From an uncultured bacterium (GTDB taxonomy: Bacteria > Acidobacteriota > Thermoanaerobaculia > Multivoradales > JAHEKO01): a stretch of DNA of 7,293 bases. The notes beneath the pieces were generated by a model. That model was given only the letters and a program-made list of their open reading frames with translations. It made no database searches and was not told the DNA's origin. Location: NCBI GenBank assembly GCA_938016625.1, contig CALILB010000204.1:1-7293 (forward strand), read 5' to 3'. Shown here piece after piece: positions 1-5,834 of this stretch (position 1 is the stretch's first letter; each line of letters starts with the position of its first letter). The translations under genes were made by a program, and so were the position numbers.

Positions 1-293
1 CCCACGGCCGTCGGAGTCTCGTTCGAGGAAAAACCCTGGTCCGGCCGATGACAGGCGGCACAGGAGAGGTTCCCGCTCGCCGACAACCGCTCATCCAGAA
101 AGAGCTTGCGACCCAGCCGGATCTTTGCCGCTGTGGGAGGCTTGTCCGCCGACGCTGAGAGAGGCGGCAACCCCAGGGGTGGGCGAGCGACTCTCGCCAG
201 AGCCAGCCGATCGGCCTGACCCTGGGCCCCAACCGCTCCCGTCACCAAACCTCCGACTATCAGGAGCGAAGCAACAGCTCTGAGACCAACCAT
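1..293 (-). CDS. Di-heme cytochrome c peroxidase / MauG-family protein, N-terminal part (cut by window edge)
   Basis: The first 97 complete codons are present; the gene runs off the left edge. Translation from the ATG at 293 gives a signal peptide (hydrophobic residues 7-22, likely cleavage after A23 in VGA-QG), so the product is exported. A proline-rich segment leads into PTAAKIRLGRKLF (residues 53-65), then LDERLS and the heme c binding motif CAACH (residues 78-82), followed by RPDQGFS. This LGRxLFxDxxLS...CxxCH order is the hallmark of the first heme domain of bacterial di-heme peroxidases and MauG-like proteins. These act in the periplasm, reducing hydrogen peroxide or oxidising protein/small-molecule substrates with electrons from cytochromes. 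The second heme motif and catalytic residues lie outside the window, so peroxidase cannot be told from MauG-like oxidase. It starts 16 bases after the LysE-type gene and is probably cotranscribed with it. The SD is weak (GGTCGGG directly before ATG). Confidence 0.85.
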   Translation of the reverse strand, partial: MVGLRAVASLLIVGGLVTGAVGAQGQADRLALARVARPPLGLPPLSASADKPPTAAKIRLGRKLFLDERLSASGNLSCAACHRPDQGFSSNETPTAV

Positions 294-309
294 CCCGACC
301 TGAAACAAG

Positions 310-945
310 CTACTTCTCGGGGCCACCGCTCAGGGCGGTGACCACACCCAGCCCGAGGTAGACGCTGCCAGTCACGTAGCGCTGGATCTCGCGGACTCGC
401 TCGTTGGTGCGCAACCAGCCGCCAACCGTGCCGGCCAGCAGGGCATAGGTGCTATCGCTCATCAGCCCGAGCATCTCGAACAACAGCCCAAGCCCGAGGA
501 ACTGGAGGGCGACATGGCCCTTGGCCGGGTCGACAAACTGGGGCAGAAAGGCGAAAAAGAAGAGCGCCGCCTTGGGATTGAAAAGGTTGACGATGACGCC
601 GTCGCGGAAGATCCGCCACTTCGTCCTCGGACTCTCCGCCACGCTTTCGGCCCCCTGACTCCGGCCCAGCAGGGTGCGGATCCCGAGATAGACCAGATAA
701 CCGGCGCCGATCAGCTTGACGATGCTGAAGGCGGTGGCCGAGGAGACGAGGATCGCCGACAGCCCCAGGGTGGCCGCCAGCACGTGGACGAATCCGCCGA
801 CGCCCAGCCCGAGCGAGGAGACGAATCCGGCTTTGGGACCCTGCTCGACGCTGCGTGCCACGACGTAAAGCACCGCGGGGCCCGGTGTCACCAACAACAC
901 CAGCGCCGCTGCGACAAAGAGAACAAGGGTCGACGGCTCCGGCAT
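310..945 (-). CDS. LysE/RhtB-family amino-acid (homoserine/threonine-type) exporter
   Basis: A 211-residue protein, the usual length for the family. It is almost entirely hydrophobic, with about six membrane segments: residues ~5-28, 40-65, 67-92, 115-137, 145-172 and 188-206. The family signature TPGP lies at residues 20-23 at the end of the first helix. The conserved block NPKAALFFFAFLPQF lies at residues 123-137, preceded by FRDGVIVNLF. Members of this inner-membrane family export amino acids such as lysine, threonine, homoserine or leucine using the proton motive force. The substrate cannot be told from sequence. The ATG is well supported by GGAGGAG about 4-6 bases upstream (around 950-956). 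It lies 80 bases downstream of the Spy-like gene and 16 bases upstream of the cytochrome peroxidase gene, all on the minus strand. Confidence 0.92.
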   Translation of the reverse strand: MPEPSTLVLFVAAALVLLVTPGPAVLYVVARSVEQGPKAGFVSSLGLGVGGFVHVLAATLGLSAILVSSATAFSIVKLIGAGYLVYLGIRTLLGRSQGAESVAESPRTKWRIFRDGVIVNLFNPKAALFFFAFLPQFVDPAKGHVALQFLGLGLLFEMLGLMSDSTYALLAGTVGGWLRTNERVREIQRYVTGSVYLGLGVVTALSGGPEK

Positions 946-1025
946 CCAGCTCCTCCAAATAGACGGGTGGCGTCAGTGGTCCGGAGATACTAATACGGAC
1001 TCACCACTTCGGAGGCTCAGGTTGC

Positions 1026-1562
1026 TCACGGACCGTGCGGATGATCGGGGGCGCCGTGGTAACCACGATGCCTTTCGTAGAACGCGATCTGATGGTCGCT
1101 GAGGATCGTCACCATTTCGAGATGAGCCCGAAGATGGGCCACGCGCAGCTCGCCCTTCAGGTCTGCGATCTCGGCTACCACCGACGTCAACGACTCCCCT
1201 GAAATCTCTCCTTCCGCAAACAACCGGTCGAGGTTCCTTTCCCGGTCGACGATCTCCCGGCCCAGACGCTGGGCCTCGTCCCTCATCTCGCGAAAGATCT
1301 TCTCCGTTTGCGCGCGCTGGTCATCCGTCAGCTCGAGCTCCGCTGCCAGCTCGAGCACGTGTTTTGGTCCAGGATAGTGGTTGAGCTCTGCCGGTAGGGC
1401 GAATCCCATGCCGTTACCGGCCAGATAGGCGGCCACCTGATCGGCCGAAAGCGCTTTGATCTCGCGCCCTTCCATCCCCATGTAGGGCGAGTGCTGAGCA
1501 TGGAGCCCGCCGCCGGCTACCAGCCAAACGGTCCAGATCAACATTCCCACGACTTTTCTCAT
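1026..1562 (-). CDS. Spy/CpxP-like periplasmic protein (LTxxQ family)
   Basis: The chosen start is the ATG at 1562, preceded by a strong SD GGAGGAGG (1569-1576) with 6 bases spacing. The frame stays open to 1769, but the upstream stretch is Arg-rich and does not look like protein. The 178-residue product has a signal peptide (residues 1-22, cleavage likely in HA-QHSPY), then the conserved HSPYxG...REIKALS block (24-39). A long helical charged region follows (about 65-165). It carries the LTxxQ motif LTDDQ (78-82) and a second degenerate copy LSDHQ (154-158), the arrangement seen in Spy, CpxP and ZraP-type periplasmic chaperones or metal sensors. The C-terminus is His-rich (four His in the last 14 residues), which could bind metal. 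Expected role: periplasmic chaperone or envelope-stress/metal-response protein. It is divergent from the serine hydrolase gene and upstream of the LysE-type gene. Confidence 0.85.
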   Translation of the reverse strand: MRKVVGMLIWTVWLVAGGGLHAQHSPYMGMEGREIKALSADQVAAYLAGNGMGFALPAELNHYPGPKHVLELAAELELTDDQRAQTEKIFREMRDEAQRLGREIVDRERNLDRLFAEGEISGESLTSVVAEIADLKGELRVAHLRAHLEMVTILSDHQIAFYERHRGYHGAPDHPHGP

Positions 1563-1684
1563 CCGAAACCTCCTCCGGTGTTCTGCTCGATCCTCAGCAG
1601 TTAGCAGGGCGATCGCTATGAGTGTCGGAACAAGCTGCGCTAGTCTACATCTCCTACGGGATCGAATTAGGGGGGGGACTATCG
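1563..1684. promoter_or_regulatory. Divergent intergenic control region
   Basis: These 122 bases separate the start codons of the leftward Spy-like gene and the rightward serine hydrolase, so both promoters should lie here. Each end carries an SD: GGAGGAGG on the minus strand (1569-1576) and a run of G on the plus strand (1670-1677). I could not assign -35/-10 boxes with confidence in either direction. A GGAAC at 1627-1631 followed by TCTA at 1644-1647 resembles an ECF sigma promoter, but the 12-base spacing is too short. Confidence 0.5.
1669..1677 (+). promoter_or_regulatory. Ribosome binding site made of a G8 homopolymer (decides serine hydrolase start)
   Basis: AGGGGGGGG is placed 7 bases before the ATG at 1685. 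It is the only SD-like sequence near the start and supports ATG 1685 over the in-frame GTG at 1622, which has no SD. Eight G in a row (1670-1677) is a homopolymer that can slip during replication. Confidence 0.6.
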
Positions 1685-3418
1685 ATGCTGAGCGAATCGA
1701 GAAAAGTCGCACTCGTAACCTTGTTGCTCCACCTCGCCTTCGCCGTGGTGGCCGGCGCCCAGCCGCCATCCTCGATCGTCCGCCTCTACCAGGATCTGAC
1801 GCGGATGACGGCTCTCGGCCTCTTCGACGGTACGGTGCTGGTCGCTCAAGGTGAGGAGATTCTTCTCTATCAGGGCTACGGTCTTGCCGATCACGAGAAC
1901 GAAATCGCGTTTGCCCCCGATACGATCTCGACCATCGGCTCGATCACCAAACAGTTCACCGCCGCGGCGATTCTCGCGCTCGAAGAGCAAGGGAGGCTCG
2001 CCGTCGACGAACCGTTGCCGACGTTCTTCGACGACCTGCCCCAGGACAAAGCCGGGATCACACTCCACCAGCTCCTCACTCACACGTCCGGCATGCCCGA
2101 CGCCCTCGGTGAAGACGAAGATTGGATCGACCGCGACACTTTCCTCGGGAGGGCCTGGGCCACCGAGCTCGACAGCGAGCCCGGCAGCGAGTACTCCTAC
2201 TCGAATGTCGGCTACTCAATTCTGGCCGCCGTGATCGAAGTGACGTCGGGAGTGGATTACGAGCGTTTTCTACGCCAGACCTTCTTCGACCCCCTCGGCA
2301 TGGCCGAAACCGGCTATGAAATTCCCGATTTCGATCCCGGGCGGCTGGCCGTCGGGTATCGAAACGGCGAGCGGTGGGGAACTCTTCTCGCCAAGCAAGA
2401 CCTGAATCGGGGCTTTTCCTGGCACCTGGTTGGAAACGGGGGCATCCACTCGACGGCCCGCGATATGCACCGTTGGCTGCGATCCCTCAGAACGCAGGAG
2501 ATCTTGACCGACGATTCGACCGCCAAGCTCTTTGGCCGCCACGTCGCGGAAGGGAGCGACTCTTTCTACGGCTATGGTTGGGTCACCTTCGACCTGCCAA
2601 ACGGAGAGACGATGGTCGGCCACAACGGCGGCAACGGCTATCTATTCGAGGACCTCAACTTCTTCCCCCACCGTGGCGACCTTGCTTTCTACCTAATGGT
2701 CAACGACGAGACCGCCGGGCAGGCGGTATCCGGCTACATCGTGCGAGTCCTCACGGGACAGGAAGTGGTCGCCCCGCCCGAGCTCCATCCCCTCTCCTCG
2801 TTCAAAATGGAGAAGCTGACTGGAACCTACGTTTTGGGATCGGGAGAGAAGATCTCGGTCTGGCCGACCGATCCCGGGGTCGAGCTCGAGACACCCTCCT
2901 GGCGAGTCCAGGCCGCTGTCTTTGGCGGTGCCATCGCGCCCACCGAGGAGCTCGAGTCCATGAGCCGGGAGACAGGCAAGGTTGTCGAAGCCATCGTCGG
3001 CGGTGATCTGCGACCCCTCTTCAGGGCCTATGGCGAGAAGTTTCCATTCGACGAGCTCGAGAAGGTCTATGGCGAGCGACTTCGAGACTGGGAGGAGGAG
3101 CACGGCAAGGTCAAAAGCGCTTCGGTTCTCGGCACACTGCCCGACTCCCGGGGTTTCAGGACGTGGGTGCGGATCGATTTCGCCGAAGGGTCGATCTATC
3201 AGGCGTGGGCCTGGCGCAACGGCACGCTTGCGGGCTGGGGACCCCGCGACGGACCACCACCACAGATCTTCTACCCCGTGGGCCCCAGCGAATTTGCCTC
3301 CTTCTCGCTGGCCGGTGGCGGCTCCGCTCGTCTCGTCTTTGGCAAAGACGAAGAGGGTATTCCTACCCTCCAGATAGGCGCCGGCACCAGCTCCAAGGTG
3401 GCCAGACGGATCGATTGA
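1685..3418 (+). CDS. Exported class C beta-lactamase-like serine hydrolase with C-terminal extension
   Basis: 577 residues from ATG 1685, chosen because an SD precedes it and a clean signal peptide follows (residues 1-26, cleavage likely in AGA-QPP). The penicillin-binding-protein/beta-lactamase fold spans about residues 30-365. It has the three active-site motifs in order: SITK (S86 nucleophile, K89), YSN (Y172-S173-N174) and HNG (H313-N-G315), the last replacing KTG of true class C enzymes as is usual in esterase, D-aminopeptidase and peptidase members. LLTHTSGMPD (about 130-139) is also typical of the family. A further ~200 residues (about 375-577) form a separate tail: a possible small beta-barrel (GTYVLGSGEKISVWP), a helical piece around 455-495, then beta-rich sequence. 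Likely a periplasmic or secreted hydrolase acting on an ester or peptide; substrate unknown, and antibiotic resistance should not be assumed. It is the only plus-strand gene and ends 4 bases from the convergent thioesterase gene. Confidence 0.9.
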   Translation: MLSESRKVALVTLLLHLAFAVVAGAQPPSSIVRLYQDLTRMTALGLFDGTVLVAQGEEILLYQGYGLADHENEIAFAPDTISTIGSITKQFTAAAILALEEQGRLAVDEPLPTFFDDLPQDKAGITLHQLLTHTSGMPDALGEDEDWIDRDTFLGRAWATELDSEPGSEYSYSNVGYSILAAVIEVTSGVDYERFLRQTFFDPLGMAETGYEIPDFDPGRLAVGYRNGERWGTLLAKQDLNRGFSWHLVGNGGIHSTARDMHRWLRSLRTQEILTDDSTAKLFGRHVAEGSDSFYGYGWVTFDLPNGETMVGHNGGNGYLFEDLNFFPHRGDLAFYLMVNDETAGQAVSGYIVRVLTGQEVVAPPELHPLSSFKMEKLTGTYVLGSGEKISVWPTDPGVELETPSWRVQAAVFGGAIAPTEELESMSRETGKVVEAIVGGDLRPLFRAYGEKFPFDELEKVYGERLRDWEEEHGKVKSASVLGTLPDSRGFRTWVRIDFAEGSIYQAWAWRNGTLAGWGPRDGPPPQIFYPVGPSEFASFSLAGGGSARLVFGKDEEGIPTLQIGAGTSSKVARRID

Positions 3419-3422
3419 GCGG

Positions 3423-3866
3423 TCAGAACGGTATCTTTGCCGAGGTCGGGGCGAAGGTCCCGGACCCCATGGCGACGATGTTGCCATCGTCCGCGGTCAG
3501 CACTTCCATTCTGGTCGTGGCCAGCCTCTTGCCAAGCTTGACCAGATGGCCGACGGCCCGCAGATCTCTCTTCTGAACGTGTTCGAGCAGTCTCACTTGA
3601 AACTCGACGGTGGCAATCCAGGTGTCGTAATAGGGGGCCACCGTAAACCAGCCGGCATTGTCCAGCAGAGTGGCAAAGACGCCGCCGTGCACTCCTTCGA
3701 GAGCATGGTCGAAGCCGGGGTGATAGGGCATCTCCCAGACCGCTTCGCCCGCCTCGTTGTAGGACAGCCGAGACCCCAGACTGGCGATGATGGGGGCCCT
3801 GTGGGTGAGCTCGATGAGCTTTTGTCTTCGCTCCTCGACCGCTTCTTCGTTCATCCCACCGATCAT
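3423..3866 (-). CDS. PaaI-type hotdog-fold thioesterase
   Basis: 147 residues from the ATG at 3866. An ATG at 3854 (143 residues) is equally possible because neither has a good SD. The frame extends to 3944, but that part overlaps the upstream gene's end and is not conserved-looking. The core is a single hotdog (4HBT) domain: a helix with ERRQKLIEL, APIIASLG, then the signature GVHGGVFATLLDNAG (residues 58-72), where H60-G-G and D69/N70 correspond to the PaaI-type active-site segment. TVEFQVRLLEHV follows in the central strand (87-97) and a final strand IVAMGSGTF (130-138). Such enzymes hydrolyse acyl- or aryl-CoA thioesters in the cytoplasm; the acyl substrate cannot be read from sequence. 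It is the last gene of the leftward run, 46 bases after the DinB-like gene, and converges on the serine hydrolase with no room for a terminator between stops. Confidence 0.88.
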   Translation of the reverse strand: MIGGMNEEAVEERRQKLIELTHRAPIIASLGSRLSYNEAGEAVWEMPYHPGFDHALEGVHGGVFATLLDNAGWFTVAPYYDTWIATVEFQVRLLEHVQKRDLRAVGHLVKLGKRLATTRMEVLTADDGNIVAMGSGTFAPTSAKIPF

Positions 3867-3912
3867 AGCCTGCTCGGGTTGCCGGCCGAGAAGTCGTGGA
3901 GCCGATTGGCGA

Positions 3913-4404
3913 CTAGTCGAATAGCGCCGGCAAAGAGACCGCACCGGCAGCGCCGGTCTGGCCGGTGACCAGTCGCCGGTGGTAGTCGATCTGACCGAGG
4001 TGATAGGCGAGGTGTGCCACCAGGTGGGTCAAGAAGAGACCGGTGCTCAGAGTCTTGCCCTTGAAGGAGATCGGATAGTCCCGCTCGAGATCCTGATCCG
4101 AGATCGTCGTCAGACCCTTCTCGACGGCGGCGACCGCTTCCTCGATCCCCTCGAGAAGCTCATTTCGGTCTACATCGCGGGCCGTGAACTCGTGGTCTCG
4201 GTCGCGCACATAGCCGGTCTCCCCCAGCTCGGCACCGATGAACGCGCGCAGATTCCCGGCCAGATGGAGCGCCAGGGTGCCGGGAGAGTTGGAAACCCCC
4301 GGTGGCGTCAGCCAGATGGCCTGCTCGTCCTCATAGGCCTTCAACTCCTCGGCCAACGCCCGCAGGTCCCGCACGATTACTTTGCGATATGTCGCGACGA
4401 TCAT
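3913..4404 (-). CDS. DinB-like four-helix protein (putative metal-dependent)
   Basis: 163 residues. The pattern is that of the DinB/YfiT superfamily. An N-terminal helix is followed by TLALHLAGNLRAFIGAELG, with H47 in the second helix. The last helix carries HLVAHLAYHLGQIDYHRR (H127, H131, H135, H142). H47 with the HxxxH pair H131/H135 forms the expected metal-binding triad. Known superfamily members include bacillithiol S-transferases and mycothiol-dependent isomerases, while many are uncharacterised; the reaction here is unknown. The start ATG overlaps the methyltransferase stop as ATGA (4401-4404), and AGGGGG lies 6 bases upstream, so translation is probably coupled to the methyltransferase. 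Low similarity to the other DinB-like protein at 5835-6365 argues against a recent duplication. Confidence 0.87.
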   Translation of the reverse strand: MIVATYRKVIVRDLRALAEELKAYEDEQAIWLTPPGVSNSPGTLALHLAGNLRAFIGAELGETGYVRDRDHEFTARDVDRNELLEGIEEAVAAVEKGLTTISDQDLERDYPISFKGKTLSTGLFLTHLVAHLAYHLGQIDYHRRLVTGQTGAAGAVSLPALFD

Positions 4405-5033
4405 CTCGTACCCCCTGGTGCAGAGACTGCCGATCCCCAGTAATTGAAATTGACGGGGCGCCAGCCGGGAAGATACATCGTATCCATCTCTTGGATGCTG
4501 AAGCCACCCTCCTCAAGCAGCGAGGGGATAGGGCGATTGAGGTTGCACCCACCGCTCAGCCTCGACCAGATCGGGTTCAGCCGGTCCTGCCAGCGACGCA
4601 CCTCCTCATCGGGTGCGGCTCCGTGCTCGCAGAAGATGAGAGCTCCCCCCGGTTTGAGCACTCGCTGGATCTCTCTCAGGGCCACCGCAAGATCGGGGAC
4701 GGTGCAGAGGGTGTAGGTGGCGACGACCGTGTCCGCACTGCCATCGGCCAACGGCACCTCTTCGGCCGAGGCCTCGAGATGCTCGACCTCGAACTGCGCC
4801 GATCGAACGATCTCTTCGGCCCGCGACCACATCTCCTTCGAGGGCTCGAGTGCCAGGACCTGCCGCACTTGCGCGGCGTCGTAAAAAGGGATGTTCAGCC
4901 CCGAGCCGAAGCCGAGCTCCAACACCGTACCGGTGGCTTTGGGGATGATCTTTGGACGCTGGCGGGCGACTGTGCTGGTGCGGCAAACCAGGTCGACCAG
5001 CTTGGGAAGAACGAATCGCCCGTAGAGGCCCAT
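4401..5033 (-). CDS. Class I SAM-dependent methyltransferase, METTL7-like
   Basis: 210 residues, the usual size. SAM-binding motif I is VLELGFGSG (37-45), the acidic end of strand 2 is ALEPS (61-65), and DTVVATYTLCTV (101-112) and VLKPGG (125-130) follow as in the Methyltransf_11 group. The start MGLYGRFVLPKLVD and the late segment GGCNLNRPIPSLLEEGGF (161-178) resemble bacterial relatives of METTL7/TMT1, whose animal members methylate thiols; some bacterial relatives are annotated as phospholipid methyltransferases. Unlike animal METTL7 there is no long N-terminal membrane anchor. The substrate is therefore uncertain (thiol, lipid or other small molecule). No good SD is visible before ATG 5033, which fits translational coupling to the upstream gene ending 24 bases away. 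Its stop overlaps the DinB-like start. Confidence 0.88.
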   Translation of the reverse strand: MGLYGRFVLPKLVDLVCRTSTVARQRPKIIPKATGTVLELGFGSGLNIPFYDAAQVRQVLALEPSKEMWSRAEEIVRSAQFEVEHLEASAEEVPLADGSADTVVATYTLCTVPDLAVALREIQRVLKPGGALIFCEHGAAPDEEVRRWQDRLNPIWSRLSGGCNLNRPIPSLLEEGGFSIQEMDTMYLPGWRPVNFNYWGSAVSAPGGTR

Positions 5034-5057
5034 CGCGGTCGCTTTGTCCAGCGATGC

Positions 5058-5432
5058 CTATTGTTCGAGGCTGATCGTAGCCTTTTGTGAGGCTACTACT
5101 TCGCCCTCTCTCGTGAGCTCGACCTTGTAGCTCGTCTCCGACCCGTTGTCGCTCACTTGGACTTTGAACAGGAGAATTTCCTCTCCCATAGTCCCCGATT
5201 TGACCTCTCCCCACTCACCCCTTGGGAGATGAATGGTGGGGGCAGAAAGGACTCCCTCATTTTCGAGGTCGGTGATTACCGCCGTTACCGTGTAGATCCC
5301 CTTGGCATCCGACGAAGGCTTTACCGTCAGCGAAACATCCAGCCCCACCGGCGAGGCCCAAGCCGCCAGGCTGCCGGCAAACAGCAGGATTGCCCCGGTC
5401 GCGAAATACCGACTCGAGAAACTTCTCTTCAC
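5058..5432 (-). CDS. Small exported protein of unknown function
   Basis: 124 residues, starting with GTG at 5432. GGAAGAG lies 6 bases upstream and overlaps the RRM gene's stop codon, only 12 bases away, which supports this start and coupling. A signal peptide is clear: KR at 2-3, hydrophobic 10-24, likely cleavage in AWA-SP around residue 26. The mature ~98 residues are rich in alternating beta-strand patterns (GLDVSLTVKP, YTVTAVITDL, LLFKVQVSD, YKVELTREG) and contain no Cys, so a small periplasmic beta-sandwich is likely. The segment VLSAPTIHLPRG followed by a polar stretch loosely recalls secretin-type domains, but I do not place it in a family. Nothing in the sequence shows a reaction. 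It lies between a cytoplasmic RNA-binding protein and a methyltransferase. Confidence 0.75.
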   Translation of the reverse strand: MKRSFSSRYFATGAILLFAGSLAAWASPVGLDVSLTVKPSSDAKGIYTVTAVITDLENEGVLSAPTIHLPRGEWGEVKSGTMGEEILLFKVQVSDNGSETSYKVELTREGEVVASQKATISLEQ

Positions 5433-5444
5433 GATCCGCTCTTC

Positions 5445-5813
5445 CTAGAGGCTGCGCTTTCTACCGCGCAGATTCTTCCGGCTGCCTTTCGGCTTGGCCA
5501 CCCTTGCGGAGCTGTAGGAGGACTGCTGCGATCCCCCCTCGAAGGATGTCGGGGCCGGCGCCCGGCGCCGCTCCTCCGCCTCGCTGACCCGGAGTTTTCT
5601 TCCCTTTAGCTCGTGGCCGTCATACTTGCGGATGGCTTCGGCTGCCGCGACCTTGTCCCCGAACTCGATAAAGGCAAAACCTCTCGGCCGCCCGGTGTTG
5701 CGATCCAACGGCAGAAAGACTTCGACTATCTCGCCTGCTTCGGCGAAGACTGTCTTCAGCTCGTCTTGAGTAGTGTCGTAACTGAGGTTTCCAATGAATA
5801 GCTTTGAAGTAAT
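5445..5813 (-). CDS. Small RRM RNA-binding protein, apparent ATT start
   Basis: Read from ATT at 5813 the product is 122 residues with a complete single RRM. RNP-2 is KLFIGNL (residues 4-10), then SYDTTQDELKTVF, and RNP-1 is RGFAFIEF (44-51), a perfect match to the consensus. The domain ends near KLRVSEAE (~80). A basic tail rich in Arg, Lys, Ser and Gly follows (about 83-122). Bacterial RRM proteins of this type usually begin Met, one or two residues, then KLFVGNL, so the ATT sits where Met is expected. AAGGAGG (5819-5825) lies 5 bases before it. The in-frame TGA of the preceding gene at 5835-5837 bars a longer form. Any start at TTG 5708 would lose RNP-2 and half the fold. Such proteins bind single-stranded RNA and are often linked to cold or stress responses. 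Start choice is inferred; a sequencing error changing ATG to ATT is the main alternative. Confidence 0.85.
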   Translation of the reverse strand: MTSKLFIGNLSYDTTQDELKTVFAEAGEIVEVFLPLDRNTGRPRGFAFIEFGDKVAAAEAIRKYDGHELKGRKLRVSEAEERRRAPAPTSFEGGSQQSSYSSARVAKPKGSRKNLRGRKRSL

Positions 5814-5818
5814 TTGAT

Positions 5819-5825
5819 CCTCCTT
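5819..5825 (-). promoter_or_regulatory. Strong SD before the ATT start of the RRM gene
   Basis: AAGGAGG on the minus strand is fully complementary to the usual anti-SD core. It is followed by five bases (ATCAA) and then ATT at 5811-5813. No ATG, GTG, TTG or CTG in the RRM frame lies within reach of this SD, so it decides the start. Confidence 0.7.
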
Positions 5826-5834
5826 CCGAGGGAT

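Noticed and set aside
1627..1647. ECF-sigma-like promoter GGAAC ... TCTA before the serine hydrolase
   Set aside because: The spacing is 12 bases where about 16-17 is expected; probably chance.
1622..1684. Upstream GTG start for the serine hydrolase (21 extra residues)
   Set aside because: There is no SD before GTG 1622, and the extra residues would bury the signal peptide. ATG 1685 has an SD and a clean signal peptide.
2374..3006. 210-codon plus-strand frame inside the serine hydrolase
   Set aside because: Arg-rich out-of-frame translation typical of shadow frames; the hydrolase frame has all catalytic motifs here.
2160..3062. Repeated GAGCTCGA-like words in the serine hydrolase gene
   Set aside because: They encode Glu-Leu-Asp/Glu in frame and follow from codon preference; there is no regular spacing or repeat unit.
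2693..3487. 264-codon open frame on the minus strand opposite the serine hydrolase
   Set aside because: Shadow of a well-supported coding frame in GC-rich DNA; no recognisable motif.
4302..5090. 262-codon open frame on the plus strand
   Set aside because: Antisense shadow of the methyltransferase and DinB-like genes; no domain pattern, Arg/Pro-rich composition and no SD.
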